DNA from: Anaerolineae bacterium
GTDB lineage: Bacteria; Chloroflexota; Anaerolineae; 4572-78; NAK82
Length of the DNA: 12,273 nt
Direction of reading: 5' to 3'
NCBI GenBank assembly: GCA_030598425.1
Contig: JAUVPY010000027.1
Span: forward strand, 1-12,273
Positions 1 through 7,757 of this stretch are shown piece after piece. The translations under genes were made by a program, and so were the position numbers. The first letter of the stretch is position 1; each line of letters starts with the position of its first letter. The notes under the pieces were generated by a model. That model did no database searches and had not been told where the DNA came from. It saw only the letters and a program-made list of their open reading frames with translations.

Positions 1-799
1 CCACATAGGCGATGGCGTTGGCGAAAGTGAAGGCCACCTCTTGCACCGCAGTGGCACCCGCCTCGCGGATGTGATAGCCACTGATGCTGATCGTGTTCCA
101 GCGAGGCAGATGGTCTTTGCAGTAGGCAAAGGTGTCGGTGATGAGTCGCATTGACGGTTGGGGCGGGAAGATAAAGGTGCCTCGCGCAATATACTCCTTG
201 AGGATGTCATTTTGAATCGTGCCGCGCAGTTTCTCGGGAGGCACCCCTTGTTTTTTGGCGACGGCAATGTACATTGCCAGTAGCACGGCCGCTGGCGCGT
301 TGATGGTCATGCTGGTGGAGACTTTTCCTAACGGGATCCCATCGAAGAGGCATTCCATATCGGCCAGCGACGAAATGGACACGCCAACCTTGCCTACCTC
401 ACCGGAAGCGATGGGATCGTCGGCATCATAGCCAATCTGGGTCGGCAGGTCAAAGGCGACGCTCAGGCCAGTCTGGCCCTGTTTCAGCAAAAACTTGTAA
501 CGAGCGTTCGTCTCATCGGCGGTGGCGTAACCGGCGTATTGGCGCATGGTCCACAAGCGACCCCGGTACATGGTGGGATAGACGCCCCGGGTAAAGGGAT
601 ATTGCCCGGGAAAGCCCACGTCTTGGCCGTAGTCCTGAGCGAAATCCGCCCCCGTCGTCTCCGGTGGTAGATAGAGACGGTCCACGGGGATATGAGAAAG
701 CGTCTCAAACTGATCCTGGCGCTCGCCGCCCCGTTCGAGGAAGGGCTCAAGCGTGTTCTGTTCCCATTCGCTTTTGAACCGGTCCAGGTCAGTGCTCAT
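1..799 (-). CDS. Methylmalonyl-CoA mutase large subunit, N-terminal part (cut by window edge)
   Basis: B12-dependent mutase interconverting methylmalonyl-CoA and succinyl-CoA in the cytoplasm. I translated 266 codons from the ATG at 799 to the left edge; no stop is reached. Family hallmarks visible: T-R-G-V-Y-P-T-M-Y (residues 70-78), W-T-M-R-Q-Y-A-G (83-90), [10 protein letters not shown] (111-120), [10 protein letters not shown] (193-202), P-P-Q-P-S-M-R (212-218) and I-S-I-S-G-Y-H (237-243). Tyr74 and Arg218 correspond to the residues that hold the substrate carboxylate in methylmalonyl-CoA mutase. Isobutyryl-CoA mutases carry Phe/Gln there, so the methylmalonyl activity is favoured. The start overlaps the AOR1 stop as ATGA, implying translational coupling. 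The C-terminal half, and whether the B12-binding domain is fused or separate, lie outside the window. Confidence 0.93.
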   Translation of the reverse strand, partial: MSTDLDRFKSEWEQNTLEPFLERGGERQDQFETLSHIPVDRLYLPPETTGADFAQDYGQDVGFPGQYPFTRGVYPTMYRGRLWTMRQYAGYATADETNARYKFLLKQGQTGLSVAFDLPTQIGYDADDPIASGEVGKVGVSISSLADMECLFDGIPLGKVSTSMTINAPAAVLLAMYIAVAKKQGVPPEKLRGTIQNDILKEYIARGTFIFPPQPSMRLITDTFAYCKDHLPRWNTISISGYHIREAGATAVQEVAFTFANAIAYV

Positions 800-2670
800 A
801 TCAGCCCTAGTCCTTTCAATGTGTCCTGGGTTGGCAGCCCTGTCTGCGTATCCCATCCCAGATAAGTATAATACTCGTCCAGCATCTTTTCCACTTCTTC
901 GTGATCCAGATGTGCGCCCTGATACGGGCCAGTCGCTATCTTGCTTTGAAAGAAACGCTCCGGCAACTCGTCATCTTCGCGCGAATAGCCACCGTGAACG
1001 TGCGAAAAATGACGCTCCAGCGTATGGCAGCGCAGGCCCCAACGATGTAACTCATCTCCCGTCATCTTGATGTCGGTCGCCAGGTACAACAGTTCGGCTA
1101 ATTCGGCGGGATTACCAATGCTCAAATCATACCAGCCGTACACAAAGTAGCACAGACCCAGGCTATCCACGACACACTTCAGGCCCTCGGTCCACGCTGC
1201 GATCTTGCCCTTACCTTGGTAGGCACCCGGATCACCAGCATTTGGATTCCCGAATATCCTCTGGCCGATCTGGGGCGAGATACGCCGGTTTTCTGTTTGC
1301 GGTGAGCCACCAAGATGCCCGCCGCCCCTGGTCGAAGTCATGACTCCCAGGGCCCAAGCGCGATGGGAGCGCAGACCCTGCTCATTGATGCCCACCTTCT
1401 TGACAGTCATGGCCAACTGCTGGCTGTCCTGCCCGATCTCCTGCGCCGCCTCGAAAACGCCCTTGCCGAGCAGCTTTCCCAAGCCAGTCCCCTCTCCAAT
1501 TTGCCGGACCAACTCGACGGCAGAGCGGCCGTCCCCCCACTTGAGATAAACACCACCATCTTGTTCCTCGGGGATGATGCCTTGCTCCGCGCAATCCAGG
1601 GCGAAAGCAATGGCCGCCGATACGCCATCTACATCCAGCCCATACTCGTTGCAAAGGATGTGTGCCTTGAGTAAGGCTTCGGGGTCATCCACGACCCAAT
1701 TCGAGGCCAATCCCCTTATTGAATTAGCGTGCATCCCCTCGCCTATCAACTTCCCGTACTTAGAAGAAGCCATTTCGTACATGTGCAAGCAACGCACACT
1801 GCAACCGAGACAGCCCACCCGATCAAATTCCCACTGCTTAAAAGTCTCTTCCCCGATGGGGGCGGATTCCTCGGGTGACAGATACTCGTCTTGAAGGTTC
1901 TTCACCGCCGTGGGCACCAGCCCATTGAAACCTCCGGCCCCGGCCATACCGTGGGTTCCGCCTTTGATCAGGGCTGCGGTTGCCTCGGAGGTGCTTATCC
2001 GCCAGTTGAGCTGCTGGATCTTGTCTCTCAGTCGTGCCTCATCGAATACCGGAACCGGTTGATCTCCAATCGCCACAATGGCTTTTAACCTCTTGGCACC
2101 AAACATCGCCCCGCTTCCGCCCCAACCGGCGGCGTGAGCCCGGTCGGCGATCAGACACGAAATGGCAACCTCCTTTTCACCGGCTGGCCCAATTCCCAGA
2201 AAACTGAGTTGTGAAGCGTGGTGAAGCTCACTCAATGCCTCACGCAACTCCGAAATCTTCAGCCCAACCAGGGAGCTTGCATCTACCAATTGCGCTCTGG
2301 AGTCTTGGAGCAGGAGATACACAGGGGTGGGGCTGGCGCCATAAAGCACAACCGCGTCGTAACCCGCCATCTTTAGCCGATTTCCAATGTCTCCTCCGAC
2401 ATTGGAGTAGGAAATCCCGCCAGATAGACGGTTGCGAGCGCTTACGGCGGTTCGGACGCCCAGGGGAACTCCGGTAGCAACTAGTGGCCCGGCAGCAATG
2501 ATGATAAATTCCCCCTCAGGGGAATTATCGTGCTTTTGGTGTTTGGATAGAAGGAAAGAGCCCAGGCCCCTCCCACCTATCCACTCTAGATAATTCTCTG
2601 TCGGTTCTTCCCGGAATTCAAGGTGGGTCAAGTCCACCCACAGGATTTTGCCGGCGTAGCCTAATGACAT
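796..2670 (-). CDS. AOR-family tungsten-dependent aldehyde:ferredoxin oxidoreductase (AOR1)
   Basis: Cytoplasmic oxidoreductase of 624 residues, the usual length for the family, whose members bind a tungsten (or molybdenum) bis-pterin and one 4Fe-4S cluster and generally oxidise aldehydes to acids with ferredoxin. The N-terminal [11 protein letters not shown] opening is typical. Cluster ligands are Cys287, Cys290 and Cys294 (C-x2-C-x3-C), with Cys507 in the pterin-binding D-S-L-G-L-C motif (502-507). The R-G-G-G-H stretch (448-452) matches the usual active-site His region. Odd: where AOR2 in this window has G-E-G-V-E-Y-E-T-V, this protein reads G-E-G-M-H-A-N-S-I (310-318), so the acidic E-Y-E is missing. 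There is no signal peptide and the Shine-Dalgarno is weak. It follows permease 2 by 50 bp and overlaps the mutase start by 4 bp (ATGA). The substrate cannot be read from sequence. Confidence 0.92.
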   Translation of the reverse strand: MSLGYAGKILWVDLTHLEFREEPTENYLEWIGGRGLGSFLLSKHQKHDNSPEGEFIIIAAGPLVATGVPLGVRTAVSARNRLSGGISYSNVGGDIGNRLKMAGYDAVVLYGASPTPVYLLLQDSRAQLVDASSLVGLKISELREALSELHHASQLSFLGIGPAGEKEVAISCLIADRAHAAGWGGSGAMFGAKRLKAIVAIGDQPVPVFDEARLRDKIQQLNWRISTSEATAALIKGGTHGMAGAGGFNGLVPTAVKNLQDEYLSPEESAPIGEETFKQWEFDRVGCLGCSVRCLHMYEMASSKYGKLIGEGMHANSIRGLASNWVVDDPEALLKAHILCNEYGLDVDGVSAAIAFALDCAEQGIIPEEQDGGVYLKWGDGRSAVELVRQIGEGTGLGKLLGKGVFEAAQEIGQDSQQLAMTVKKVGINEQGLRSHRAWALGVMTSTRGGGHLGGSPQTENRRISPQIGQRIFGNPNAGDPGAYQGKGKIAAWTEGLKCVVDSLGLCYFVYGWYDLSIGNPAELAELLYLATDIKMTGDELHRWGLRCHTLERHFSHVHGGYSREDDELPERFFQSKIATGPYQGAHLDHEEVEKMLDEYYTYLGWDTQTGLPTQDTLKGLGLI

Positions 2671-2690
2671 TTCATCCGACCTTGGTTTAG

Positions 2691-2720
2691 GTCCGACCCC
2701 GGACTAGGCCCGACGTCGGG
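2691..2720 (-). repeat. Two tandem hairpins in the permease-AOR1 gap
   Basis: Directly after the TAA stop of the second permease lies the perfect 12-bp palindrome CCCGACGTCGGG (2709-2720), followed on the minus strand by GTCCG-GGGT-CGGAC (stem 5 bp, 2691-2704). No run of U follows, so an intrinsic terminator is unlikely. An intercistronic mRNA hairpin that tunes stability or processing is the simpler reading. Confidence 0.45.
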
Positions 2721-3665
2721 TTAAGACAACGTTCTCTTCTCACGGTCGTAGTTCTGCCCGAGGAAGGCCGGAGCCCTGACCCGCCTGGAAGCGAATATCA
2801 TGACGAGGATGGTGGCGATGTAGGGTAACGTCAGCAAGAACTGGTAAGGGACTCCCACGCCCGCTACCTGCACTCTGAGGGCCAATATCTCGACGCCGGC
2901 GAAGAAGAGAGCTCCGAGGAAGATCAGGTGAGGGCTCCAGCCGCCAAAGAAGGTCAGGGCAATGGCGATCCAGCCCCTACCCTGGACCATTCCTTGGGTA
3001 AAAGTCCCGGTATAGACCATGGGCAGATAAGCGCCGGCGAGCCCCATCAACATTCCCCCAACTATGGCCGTCACATAGCGCATCACGGAGACGTTCACCC
3101 CGAGGCTATCGGCCGCTTTGGGGTTCTCGCCAACCGACCTCAACTCCAAGCCGATGCTCGTCTTGTAGAGGAGATAGTACAGGAAAATAGACAAGAGGAT
3201 CGCGAAGTAGACCAGCACGTTCTGGTTGAAAAAGATGTCGCCCAGGATCGGTATTTGGCTCAGGCCCGGTATCGGCACATCGGGGAGGGTGGGGATGAGA
3301 GGGGGTTGCAAGGTAACGCCGATCACAATCTTGGGGAAGAGCGTTGACAAGCCCAAGCCGATGAAAAAGAGCGACAGACCGATGACGAATTGATTCATCT
3401 TTAATGTGGTGGTGAAATAGGCCAGGGCCAGGCCAAAGAGGCCTCCCACAAACATCGCCAGAAGCATGCCGTAGACTAAACTGCCATACAGGTAGGCACC
3501 CAAAAACCCCAGGGATGCCCCGACAAGCATGATCCCTTCCTGGCTTACGCTAAAGAGGCCGGTTCTTCCACCCAACATAGTACCCTGGCTGGCGAGAACA
3601 TAAGGTACCATGGCCAGCATCACCAGCCGGGCGAAGCTTACGAATTGCATTTGGAACTGATCCAC
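2721..3665 (-). CDS. ABC transporter permease, BMP/nucleoside type (second permease, YufQ/NupQ-like)
   Basis: Integral membrane permease of 314 residues, about the normal size for the shorter of the two permeases in BMP-type (nucleoside/purine) importers and related to the ribose/branched-chain permease superfamily. About eight hydrophobic segments are visible (for example around 12-30, 43-60, 64-85, 93-112, 150-167, 195-217, 233-260 and 276-292). Conserved family stretches include G-L-F-S-V-S-Q-E-G-I-M-L-V-G-A (36-50) and the cytoplasmic S-V-G-E-N-P-K-A-A-D-S-L-G-V-N (177-191), which probably contacts the ATPase. The start is GTG, supported by AGGAGG at 3675-3680 with a 9-nt spacing. It begins 3 bp after the stop of the first permease. 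The transported compound is inferred only from the family. Confidence 0.9.
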   Translation of the reverse strand: MDQFQMQFVSFARLVMLAMVPYVLASQGTMLGGRTGLFSVSQEGIMLVGASLGFLGAYLYGSLVYGMLLAMFVGGLFGLALAYFTTTLKMNQFVIGLSLFFIGLGLSTLFPKIVIGVTLQPPLIPTLPDVPIPGLSQIPILGDIFFNQNVLVYFAILLSIFLYYLLYKTSIGLELRSVGENPKAADSLGVNVSVMRYVTAIVGGMLMGLAGAYLPMVYTGTFTQGMVQGRGWIAIALTFFGGWSPHLIFLGALFFAGVEILALRVQVAGVGVPYQFLLTLPYIATILVMIFASRRVRAPAFLGQNYDREKRTLS

Positions 3666-3668
3666 TGA

Positions 3669-4712
3669 CTATCGCCTCCTGACCACATCCGACAAGAGAA
3701 CAAAAAGGAGAATCAAGGCCTCAACGATAAACACAAATTCGACCGGTATCATCATGGTCCGCTGCATAGCGCTGGCGCCGACTTCAAGGACGGCGATGAA
3801 GAAGGCCACGAAAGGAACGGCCAGGAGATTGCCTCTCGCCATGAGACCGATGATGATGCCCAAGAGCAGGAAGTTTGATTGCAGCCCTTCGATGAGCCGG
3901 TGATGGACCCCAGCCACCTCGATAGCGCCCGAGAGGCCGGCCAGGGCGCCACCCACGATCAAAGAGAGCAAAAACATCACACGGACGTTAATCCCAAAGA
4001 CCCTTGAGGCCCGGGCGTTGGCTCCAGTCGCAACCAAGTCATACCCGCCGGGGGTTCGGTTGACATAGACGTAAACGATGACGGCGGCGGCCAGGGCAAG
4101 GACGATACCGCTATTCAGCGGAGGCTTGGCAACGAGCAAAGGAAACTCGCCCCCGGCTCCGATCGGAACCGTCGTAGGGTGTCCGGCCGTGGGATCACGC
4201 CAAATCTCAGTCGCGACATAATCGATGAGGCTGAAGGAGATAAAGTTCATCATTACCGTGGTGAGGATCTCATTGATCCCAAACCGGTAGAGCAGCCAAG
4301 CAGGGATGGCAGCCCAAAAACCGCCGAACACAATGCCCGCCAGGATAACCATTGGCAGCAGTAGGAGCATAGGGAGCCCGGAAAACATAATGCCAACGGC
4401 AGCCGCTCCGATCGCGCCGACGATGAGCTGACCCTCCCCACCGATGTTGAATTTACCGGCTGTCAAGGGGACTGTGAAAGCCAGTGCCTGTAACAACAGC
4501 GGCACATACTTAAGCAAGGTTTGAACGAACCCATTGGGGGTTCTGAAAGAAGTAAAGAGAATGGTGGAATAGGCCTGCAACACATCGAAGCCCACGGCGG
4601 CAAAAAATATCCCCACCGCGGCAAAGGCAGCAACTACGGCCAAGATGTAAGGGATCAGCGTGTCGGCCAGAGCCTTGATGCTATGACCAAGTTCCGTAGT
4701 TTGCTCACTCAT
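3669..4712 (-). CDS. ABC transporter permease, BMP/nucleoside type (first permease, YufP/NupP-like)
   Basis: Membrane permease of 347 residues that should pair with the following permease to form the import channel. About nine hydrophobic segments can be seen (around 18-41, 66-85, 95-112, 115-142, 150-165, 200-218, 244-264, 281-310 and 322-342). Family motifs are F-N-I-G-G-E-G-Q-L-I-V-G-A (88-100), F-G-I-N-E-I-L-T-T-V-M-M-N-F (144-157) and the coupling loop A-T-G-A-N-A-R-A-S-R-V-F-G-I-N (228-242). I chose the ATG at 4712 because GGAG at 4722-4725 sits 9 nt upstream. An in-frame GTG at 4727 would add five residues but has no clear Shine-Dalgarno. The gene start overlaps the ATPase stop by about 8 bp, which indicates translational coupling. 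Confidence 0.9.
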   Translation of the reverse strand: MSEQTTELGHSIKALADTLIPYILAVVAAFAAVGIFFAAVGFDVLQAYSTILFTSFRTPNGFVQTLLKYVPLLLQALAFTVPLTAGKFNIGGEGQLIVGAIGAAAVGIMFSGLPMLLLLPMVILAGIVFGGFWAAIPAWLLYRFGINEILTTVMMNFISFSLIDYVATEIWRDPTAGHPTTVPIGAGGEFPLLVAKPPLNSGIVLALAAAVIVYVYVNRTPGGYDLVATGANARASRVFGINVRVMFLLSLIVGGALAGLSGAIEVAGVHHRLIEGLQSNFLLLGIIIGLMARGNLLAVPFVAFFIAVLEVGASAMQRTMMIPVEFVFIVEALILLFVLLSDVVRRR

Positions 4713-6255
4713 GGGTTTCGACTCCACTCATCATGCGGCCTATCTGATACTTATCGAACTCGCCCCTCTCCAGGACTCCCGCGAACTGGCCTCGGTAGAT
4801 GGTGGCGATTCTGTCGCACAGGAGCATAAGCTCATCCAGATCCTCGGATAGCAGCAGAGTAGCCATCCCCTGCTCCTTTCGCTCCAGGAGCTTCGAGTAA
4901 ACAAACTCCATCGAACCTATATCCAATCCCCTGGTTGGGTTGTGGGCAACCAGGAGCTTGGCCGGATGGGAGAAGGCCCGAGCCAACATAACCCGCTGGA
5001 TGTTTCCTCCTGATAGGTTGGCCGCGGGTTCTTTTGCACTTGGCGTCATGATGTTGTACTCGGTGATCAACTCACGAGCTGCGCGGAAGATGGCATTCCA
5101 GTCGAGGAACCCTCTGTTGTGATACGGTTCCTGGCGCTGATAGCCCAGGATCAGATTCTGCGCCACGTTGGCCGTTGGCAGGAAACCATCCTGCAACCTG
5201 TCTTCTGGAATATAGGTTACCCCCATCTCCAGCAATTCCCTGGTTTCCAATCCTACGATGCTTGTGTCATCAATCGAAGCTTGCCCGCCCGCAATCGGGC
5301 GGATACCCATCAAACTCTCTGCCAGTTCCTGCTGGCCGTTTCCGGCCACGCCCGCGACGCCGAAGATCTCCTTCTCGCGGATCTGGAACGAGCAGTCTTT
5401 GACCAACGGGTTGCCCTCTTCGTTGACCACCTGCAACCCTTCGACCCGCAGGACCGGCTCCTGTCCCACCTGGAGAGCTTCCTGGTCAAGACCTGTATCT
5501 GAGAAAACGAGGCTCTTCCCAACGTCCAGCCCCTCACCGACCATGGCCCTGACCAGAACCTCCTCCGAAGCCTCATCCCTGGGTAGAGTGATGACGTTCC
5601 TACCGTCCCTGAGCACCGAGATCCTGTCGCTGACGCTTAACACCTCTCTCAGCTTGTGGGTAATGAAGACCACGCTCATCCCCTCTTCGACCATCACTCT
5701 CAAGGATTGGAAAAGGGACTCCACCTCCTGAGGGGTAAGATTGGTGGTTGGCTCGTCGAGTATCAGGACGTCAACGCCTCGATACACCGCTTTGAGAATC
5801 TCAACCCTCTGCCGGATTCCCATGGGCAGCTCTTCTACCAGAGAGCTAGGGCTAACCTCCAGGCCGAACCTTTCCGACAAATCTTGGATCCGTTGCTCTT
5901 CTTGATCCAAATCTAAGGTAGGTCTATTTTTCAGGCGGGTTCCCAGCACGATATTCTCGGTGACTGTGTAGCTGTCTATCTGGAGGAAATGCTGGTGAAC
6001 CATCCCAATGCCACAACTGATGGCATCTTTGGGCGACTGAATCTCCACCTTCTTTTCGCGCAGGTAGATCTCGCCCCGATCTGGTTTGTATAGGCCATAC
6101 AGGACATTCATCAACGTCGTCTTCCCCGCGCCGTTCCCGCCAAGAAGACCGTGAATCTCGCTGCTCTTAAGCTGCAAGTTGACATCGTCAAGGGCGACGA
6201 CCGTCCCAAAGGACTTGCGCACGCCCTTCATTTCGAGCATGGTTGAGTTTTTCAT
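4705..6255 (-). CDS. ABC transporter ATP-binding protein with two fused nucleotide-binding domains (YufO/NupO-like)
   Basis: Cytoplasmic energising subunit of 516 residues for the BMP-type importer. NBD1 has Walker A G-G-N-G-A-G-K-T-T (39-47), a divergent signature L-P-M-G-I-R-Q-R-V (143-151), Walker B V-L-I-L-D-E-P-T (163-170) and the switch His in I-T-H (198-200). NBD2 is degenerate where expected for sugar/nucleoside-type tandem ATPases: G-V-A-G-N-G-Q-Q replaces Walker A (302 area), Asn439 sits at the catalytic Glu position (H-N-P-T-R-G-L-D) and S-E-D replaces the switch His (470-472), but the signature L-S-G-G-N-I-Q-R-V (414-422) is intact. The intact site is therefore NBD1 Walker A with the NBD2 signature. 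The Shine-Dalgarno at the ATG at 6255 is weak; Met6 or Met9 are alternative starts. Confidence 0.93.
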   Translation of the reverse strand: MKNSTMLEMKGVRKSFGTVVALDDVNLQLKSSEIHGLLGGNGAGKTTLMNVLYGLYKPDRGEIYLREKKVEIQSPKDAISCGIGMVHQHFLQIDSYTVTENIVLGTRLKNRPTLDLDQEEQRIQDLSERFGLEVSPSSLVEELPMGIRQRVEILKAVYRGVDVLILDEPTTNLTPQEVESLFQSLRVMVEEGMSVVFITHKLREVLSVSDRISVLRDGRNVITLPRDEASEEVLVRAMVGEGLDVGKSLVFSDTGLDQEALQVGQEPVLRVEGLQVVNEEGNPLVKDCSFQIREKEIFGVAGVAGNGQQELAESLMGIRPIAGGQASIDDTSIVGLETRELLEMGVTYIPEDRLQDGFLPTANVAQNLILGYQRQEPYHNRGFLDWNAIFRAARELITEYNIMTPSAKEPAANLSGGNIQRVMLARAFSHPAKLLVAHNPTRGLDIGSMEFVYSKLLERKEQGMATLLLSEDLDELMLLCDRIATIYRGQFAGVLERGEFDKYQIGRMMSGVETHE

Positions 6256-6304
6256 AAGACACTGCCGTGCGTGAGATAGATCGACAAGTCTGAATACGTA
6301 TTAT

Positions 6305-6430
6305 CGCAGGAGCTGCGGGAACTCACGGGCCAGGGTGCCAATCCATTCCCCCGTGAGAATGCCCCACGTAGAAGCAGGGCGAACTGGACGCCAGGCCCAG
6401 AGCTAATGGGCAAGCGCAGGCCGGTCCTGC
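6305..6430 (-). other. Hairpin-rich part of the spacer just upstream of the ATPase gene
   Basis: Several self-complementary elements lie here. GCAGG-loop-CCTGC spans 6416-6430. An 8-bp perfect inverted repeat CTCACGGG/CCCGTGAG pairs 6322-6329 with 6350-6357 around a 20-nt loop. A compact CGCAG-CTC-CTGCG hairpin lies at 6305-6317. None is followed by a U-tract. A 33-codon open frame ending in TAA at 6301-6303 overlaps it, but it has no start and I do not call it. Possible roles are a structured intercistronic RNA, a decayed repeat element, or a 5' structure controlling ATPase translation. Confidence 0.35.
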
Positions 6431-6440
6431 CCGATGAAAG

Positions 6441-6532
6441 GGGACCTACCGGGATTCCGCGTGGGCGGCTCGCCACGGTCGATGAGACAGTGCGAACCGC
6501 CCACGCTTCTGATGATTTGCTCAGAAGGTCCC
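6441..6532 (-). other. Candidate three-way-junction RNA between binding-protein and ATPase genes
   Basis: On minus-strand RNA three helices fit together. P1 is GGGACCU (6532-6526) with AGGUCCC (6447-6441). Inside it sits P2, UUCUGA (6526-6521) with UCAGAA (6512-6507), loop GCAAAUCA, sharing one base with P1. Next comes P3, a continuous 15-bp stem of GCGUGGGCGGUUCGC (6506-6492) with GCGAGCCGCCCACGC (6473-6459). P3 contains one U-G wobble (6496/6469) that would be an A-C mismatch on the opposite strand, so the structure suits minus-strand transcription. It begins 9 nt after the binding-protein stop and has no U-run. The likely role is protecting the upstream mRNA so that the binding protein is made in excess. 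Confidence 0.5.
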
Positions 6533-6540
6533 AGAAAGTC

Positions 6541-7551
6541 TTACTCGATGGGAGTGGTATCTTTGACGACTTCGATCTTGCCAGACTGGACGTCGGCTAC
6601 GATCTGCTCAATCTCGCTGCTGACCTCATCGGAAGAATTTCGGAGAGGCATTTGGACAGCGACCCCAGTCTCGAAACCCATGGGGTAGTATCCGCCCGTT
6701 TCACCTTCCATGATCTTCTGTACGATATCCGTTAGTGGCTTTTCCCAGTCGTAGAGCGCTGCGGTAACATAGTTGTCGGGAGCGAAATTGGACTTATCGA
6801 CATACTTGGCAGTCGCCCACACTTGGCCAGGTGCACTCTTTACGCCCTCAAACAGCCCGAACATACCCAGGTTAAGTGAGCCTACGATCACATCGGCGCC
6901 TTCCGCGATCATAGCCTCCGTCAATTCCCGAGCCTTGGTTGGGTCATTGAAGTCCCCGACCCAAACTGGCTTAACCTCCACGTCCAAGCCCAGATCACTT
7001 ATGGCCTGCTCCATGGCGTGGACCTCGGCATAGGAGAAGGGCAGGGTCAGTCCGCCGATGTAGCCGATCGTGCCAGTCTGGGACTGCTTGGCGGCTGTGG
7101 CACCGATGGCGTAGAAGGGAACGTGGAAGTTTCGGTCGATGACCCACATATTGTCGGGGGCGTCTTCCACGGGCGCATCGAACTCCCCGATGAAGTACAC
7201 ATCCGGAAATTCACTCGCCAGCTCCTTTGTCTGGGTAACGAACTGCCCGCCGTGGGTAAAGATAACATTAAAGCCGTTGTCGATGTATTCCCGCATGACT
7301 CTGTCGACATCGGGCACCGCCACGCTCTCGGAGTAGGCCATCTCAACGCCAAGGTCTTTCTGCACCGCAAGACCGCCGAGGTAGCCCAAGGTGTTGTAAT
7401 CCGCGTCCGTCGTGACGCCGGGCAGGACTACAGCCAGTTTGTACTCACCCGTCTCAGCGGCTGGCTCCTGGGTGGCAGGTGCAGCGCACTGGGCGGCCAC
7501 CACCGATAGGACGACCAGAAGTGCCATTACCACAACAAGTTGCTTACGCAT
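6541..7551 (-). CDS. BMP-family substrate-binding lipoprotein of an ABC importer
   Basis: Extracytoplasmic, membrane-anchored ligand-binding protein of 336 residues. It should capture the solute and deliver it to the two permeases encoded downstream. Residues 1-21 form a lipoprotein signal (M-R-K, then a hydrophobic core) ending at Cys22 in V-V-A-A-Q-C; Gln at -1 departs from the common Gly/Ala. An A-P-A-T-Q-E-P-A linker follows, then the mature domain begins at Y-K-L-A-V-V-L-P-G (37-45) with D-A-D-Y-N (49-53), resembling the BMP/PnrA D-x-x-F-N segment. F-N-V-I-F-T-H-G (94-101), F-P-D-V-Y-F-I (115-121) and G-A-D-V-I-V-G (218-224) are the expected core strands. The start is supported by AAAGGAG at 7561-7567, 9 nt upstream. 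Known relatives bind nucleosides or purines, but the ligand here is unproven. Confidence 0.92.
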   Translation of the reverse strand: MRKQLVVVMALLVVLSVVAAQCAAPATQEPAAETGEYKLAVVLPGVTTDADYNTLGYLGGLAVQKDLGVEMAYSESVAVPDVDRVMREYIDNGFNVIFTHGGQFVTQTKELASEFPDVYFIGEFDAPVEDAPDNMWVIDRNFHVPFYAIGATAAKQSQTGTIGYIGGLTLPFSYAEVHAMEQAISDLGLDVEVKPVWVGDFNDPTKARELTEAMIAEGADVIVGSLNLGMFGLFEGVKSAPGQVWATAKYVDKSNFAPDNYVTAALYDWEKPLTDIVQKIMEGETGGYYPMGFETGVAVQMPLRNSSDEVSSEIEQIVADVQSGKIEVVKDTTPIE

Positions 7552-7751
7552 TGGTTCTTACTCCTTTCTTTGAGAGAACTGTGCCTTAAAGGCTCAAAAA
7601 CGACCAATACAGTCACTCCTGTGAGCAACTGACAACAGAAGGGTAGTGTTTTGGGGCGCTCGAGGGATCTCTTCTCAAAAACCTTCCTCTTGGGAAAGCT
7701 TTGTTTCGCGATGCGAGGAGCATAAACAGCGGATTTCGCTCCTTTGCGAGC
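7552..7751 (-). promoter_or_regulatory. Long 5' leader of the transporter operon
   Basis: About 200 nt separate the predicted transcription start (about 7751) from the binding-protein ATG. Near the 5' end AGGAGC can pair with GCUCCU across a 16-nt loop, or UCGC with GCGA in a competing hairpin. A terminator-like hairpin follows at 7676-7700. The leader has three AGGAG copies (one being the Shine-Dalgarno) and a single CUCCU, which permits competing pairings. I could not match it to a riboswitch class that I know. Attenuation or ligand sensing is an inference. Confidence 0.35.
7676..7700 (-). terminator. Weak intrinsic terminator or attenuator hairpin
   Basis: On the minus strand CTTTCC (7698-7693) pairs with GGAAGG (7687-7682) around a 5-nt loop CAAGA, extendable by G-U and A-U pairs, and runs directly into TTTTT (7681-7677). 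One internal pair is U-G. It could end readthrough from AOR2, about 110 bp past its stop, or act as an attenuator inside the leader of the transporter operon, because the operon promoter lies upstream of it. Confidence 0.4.
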
Positions 7752-7757
7752 AACAGG

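Noticed and set aside
2709..2720. The palindrome as an intrinsic terminator ending the transporter operon before AOR1
   Set aside because: The stem has no loop sequence to spare and no U-run after it; AOR1 follows at once with no promoter I can see.
6301..6402. 33-codon minus-strand frame ending R-E-F-P-Q-L-L-R that looks protein-like
   Set aside because: It is closed upstream by TAG with no start codon or ribosome-binding site, and overlaps inverted repeats; it may be chance or a remnant too short to identify.
6252..6476. 74-codon minus-strand frame in the spacer before the ATPase
   Set aside because: No ribosome-binding site, low-complexity composition, and it overlaps the strong hairpins; the sequence is better explained as structured RNA.
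7613..7723. 36-codon possible leader peptide in the transporter leader
   Set aside because: The nearest AGGAG is about 16 nt from its ATG, too far, and it lacks repeated regulatory codons of the kind used in attenuation peptides.
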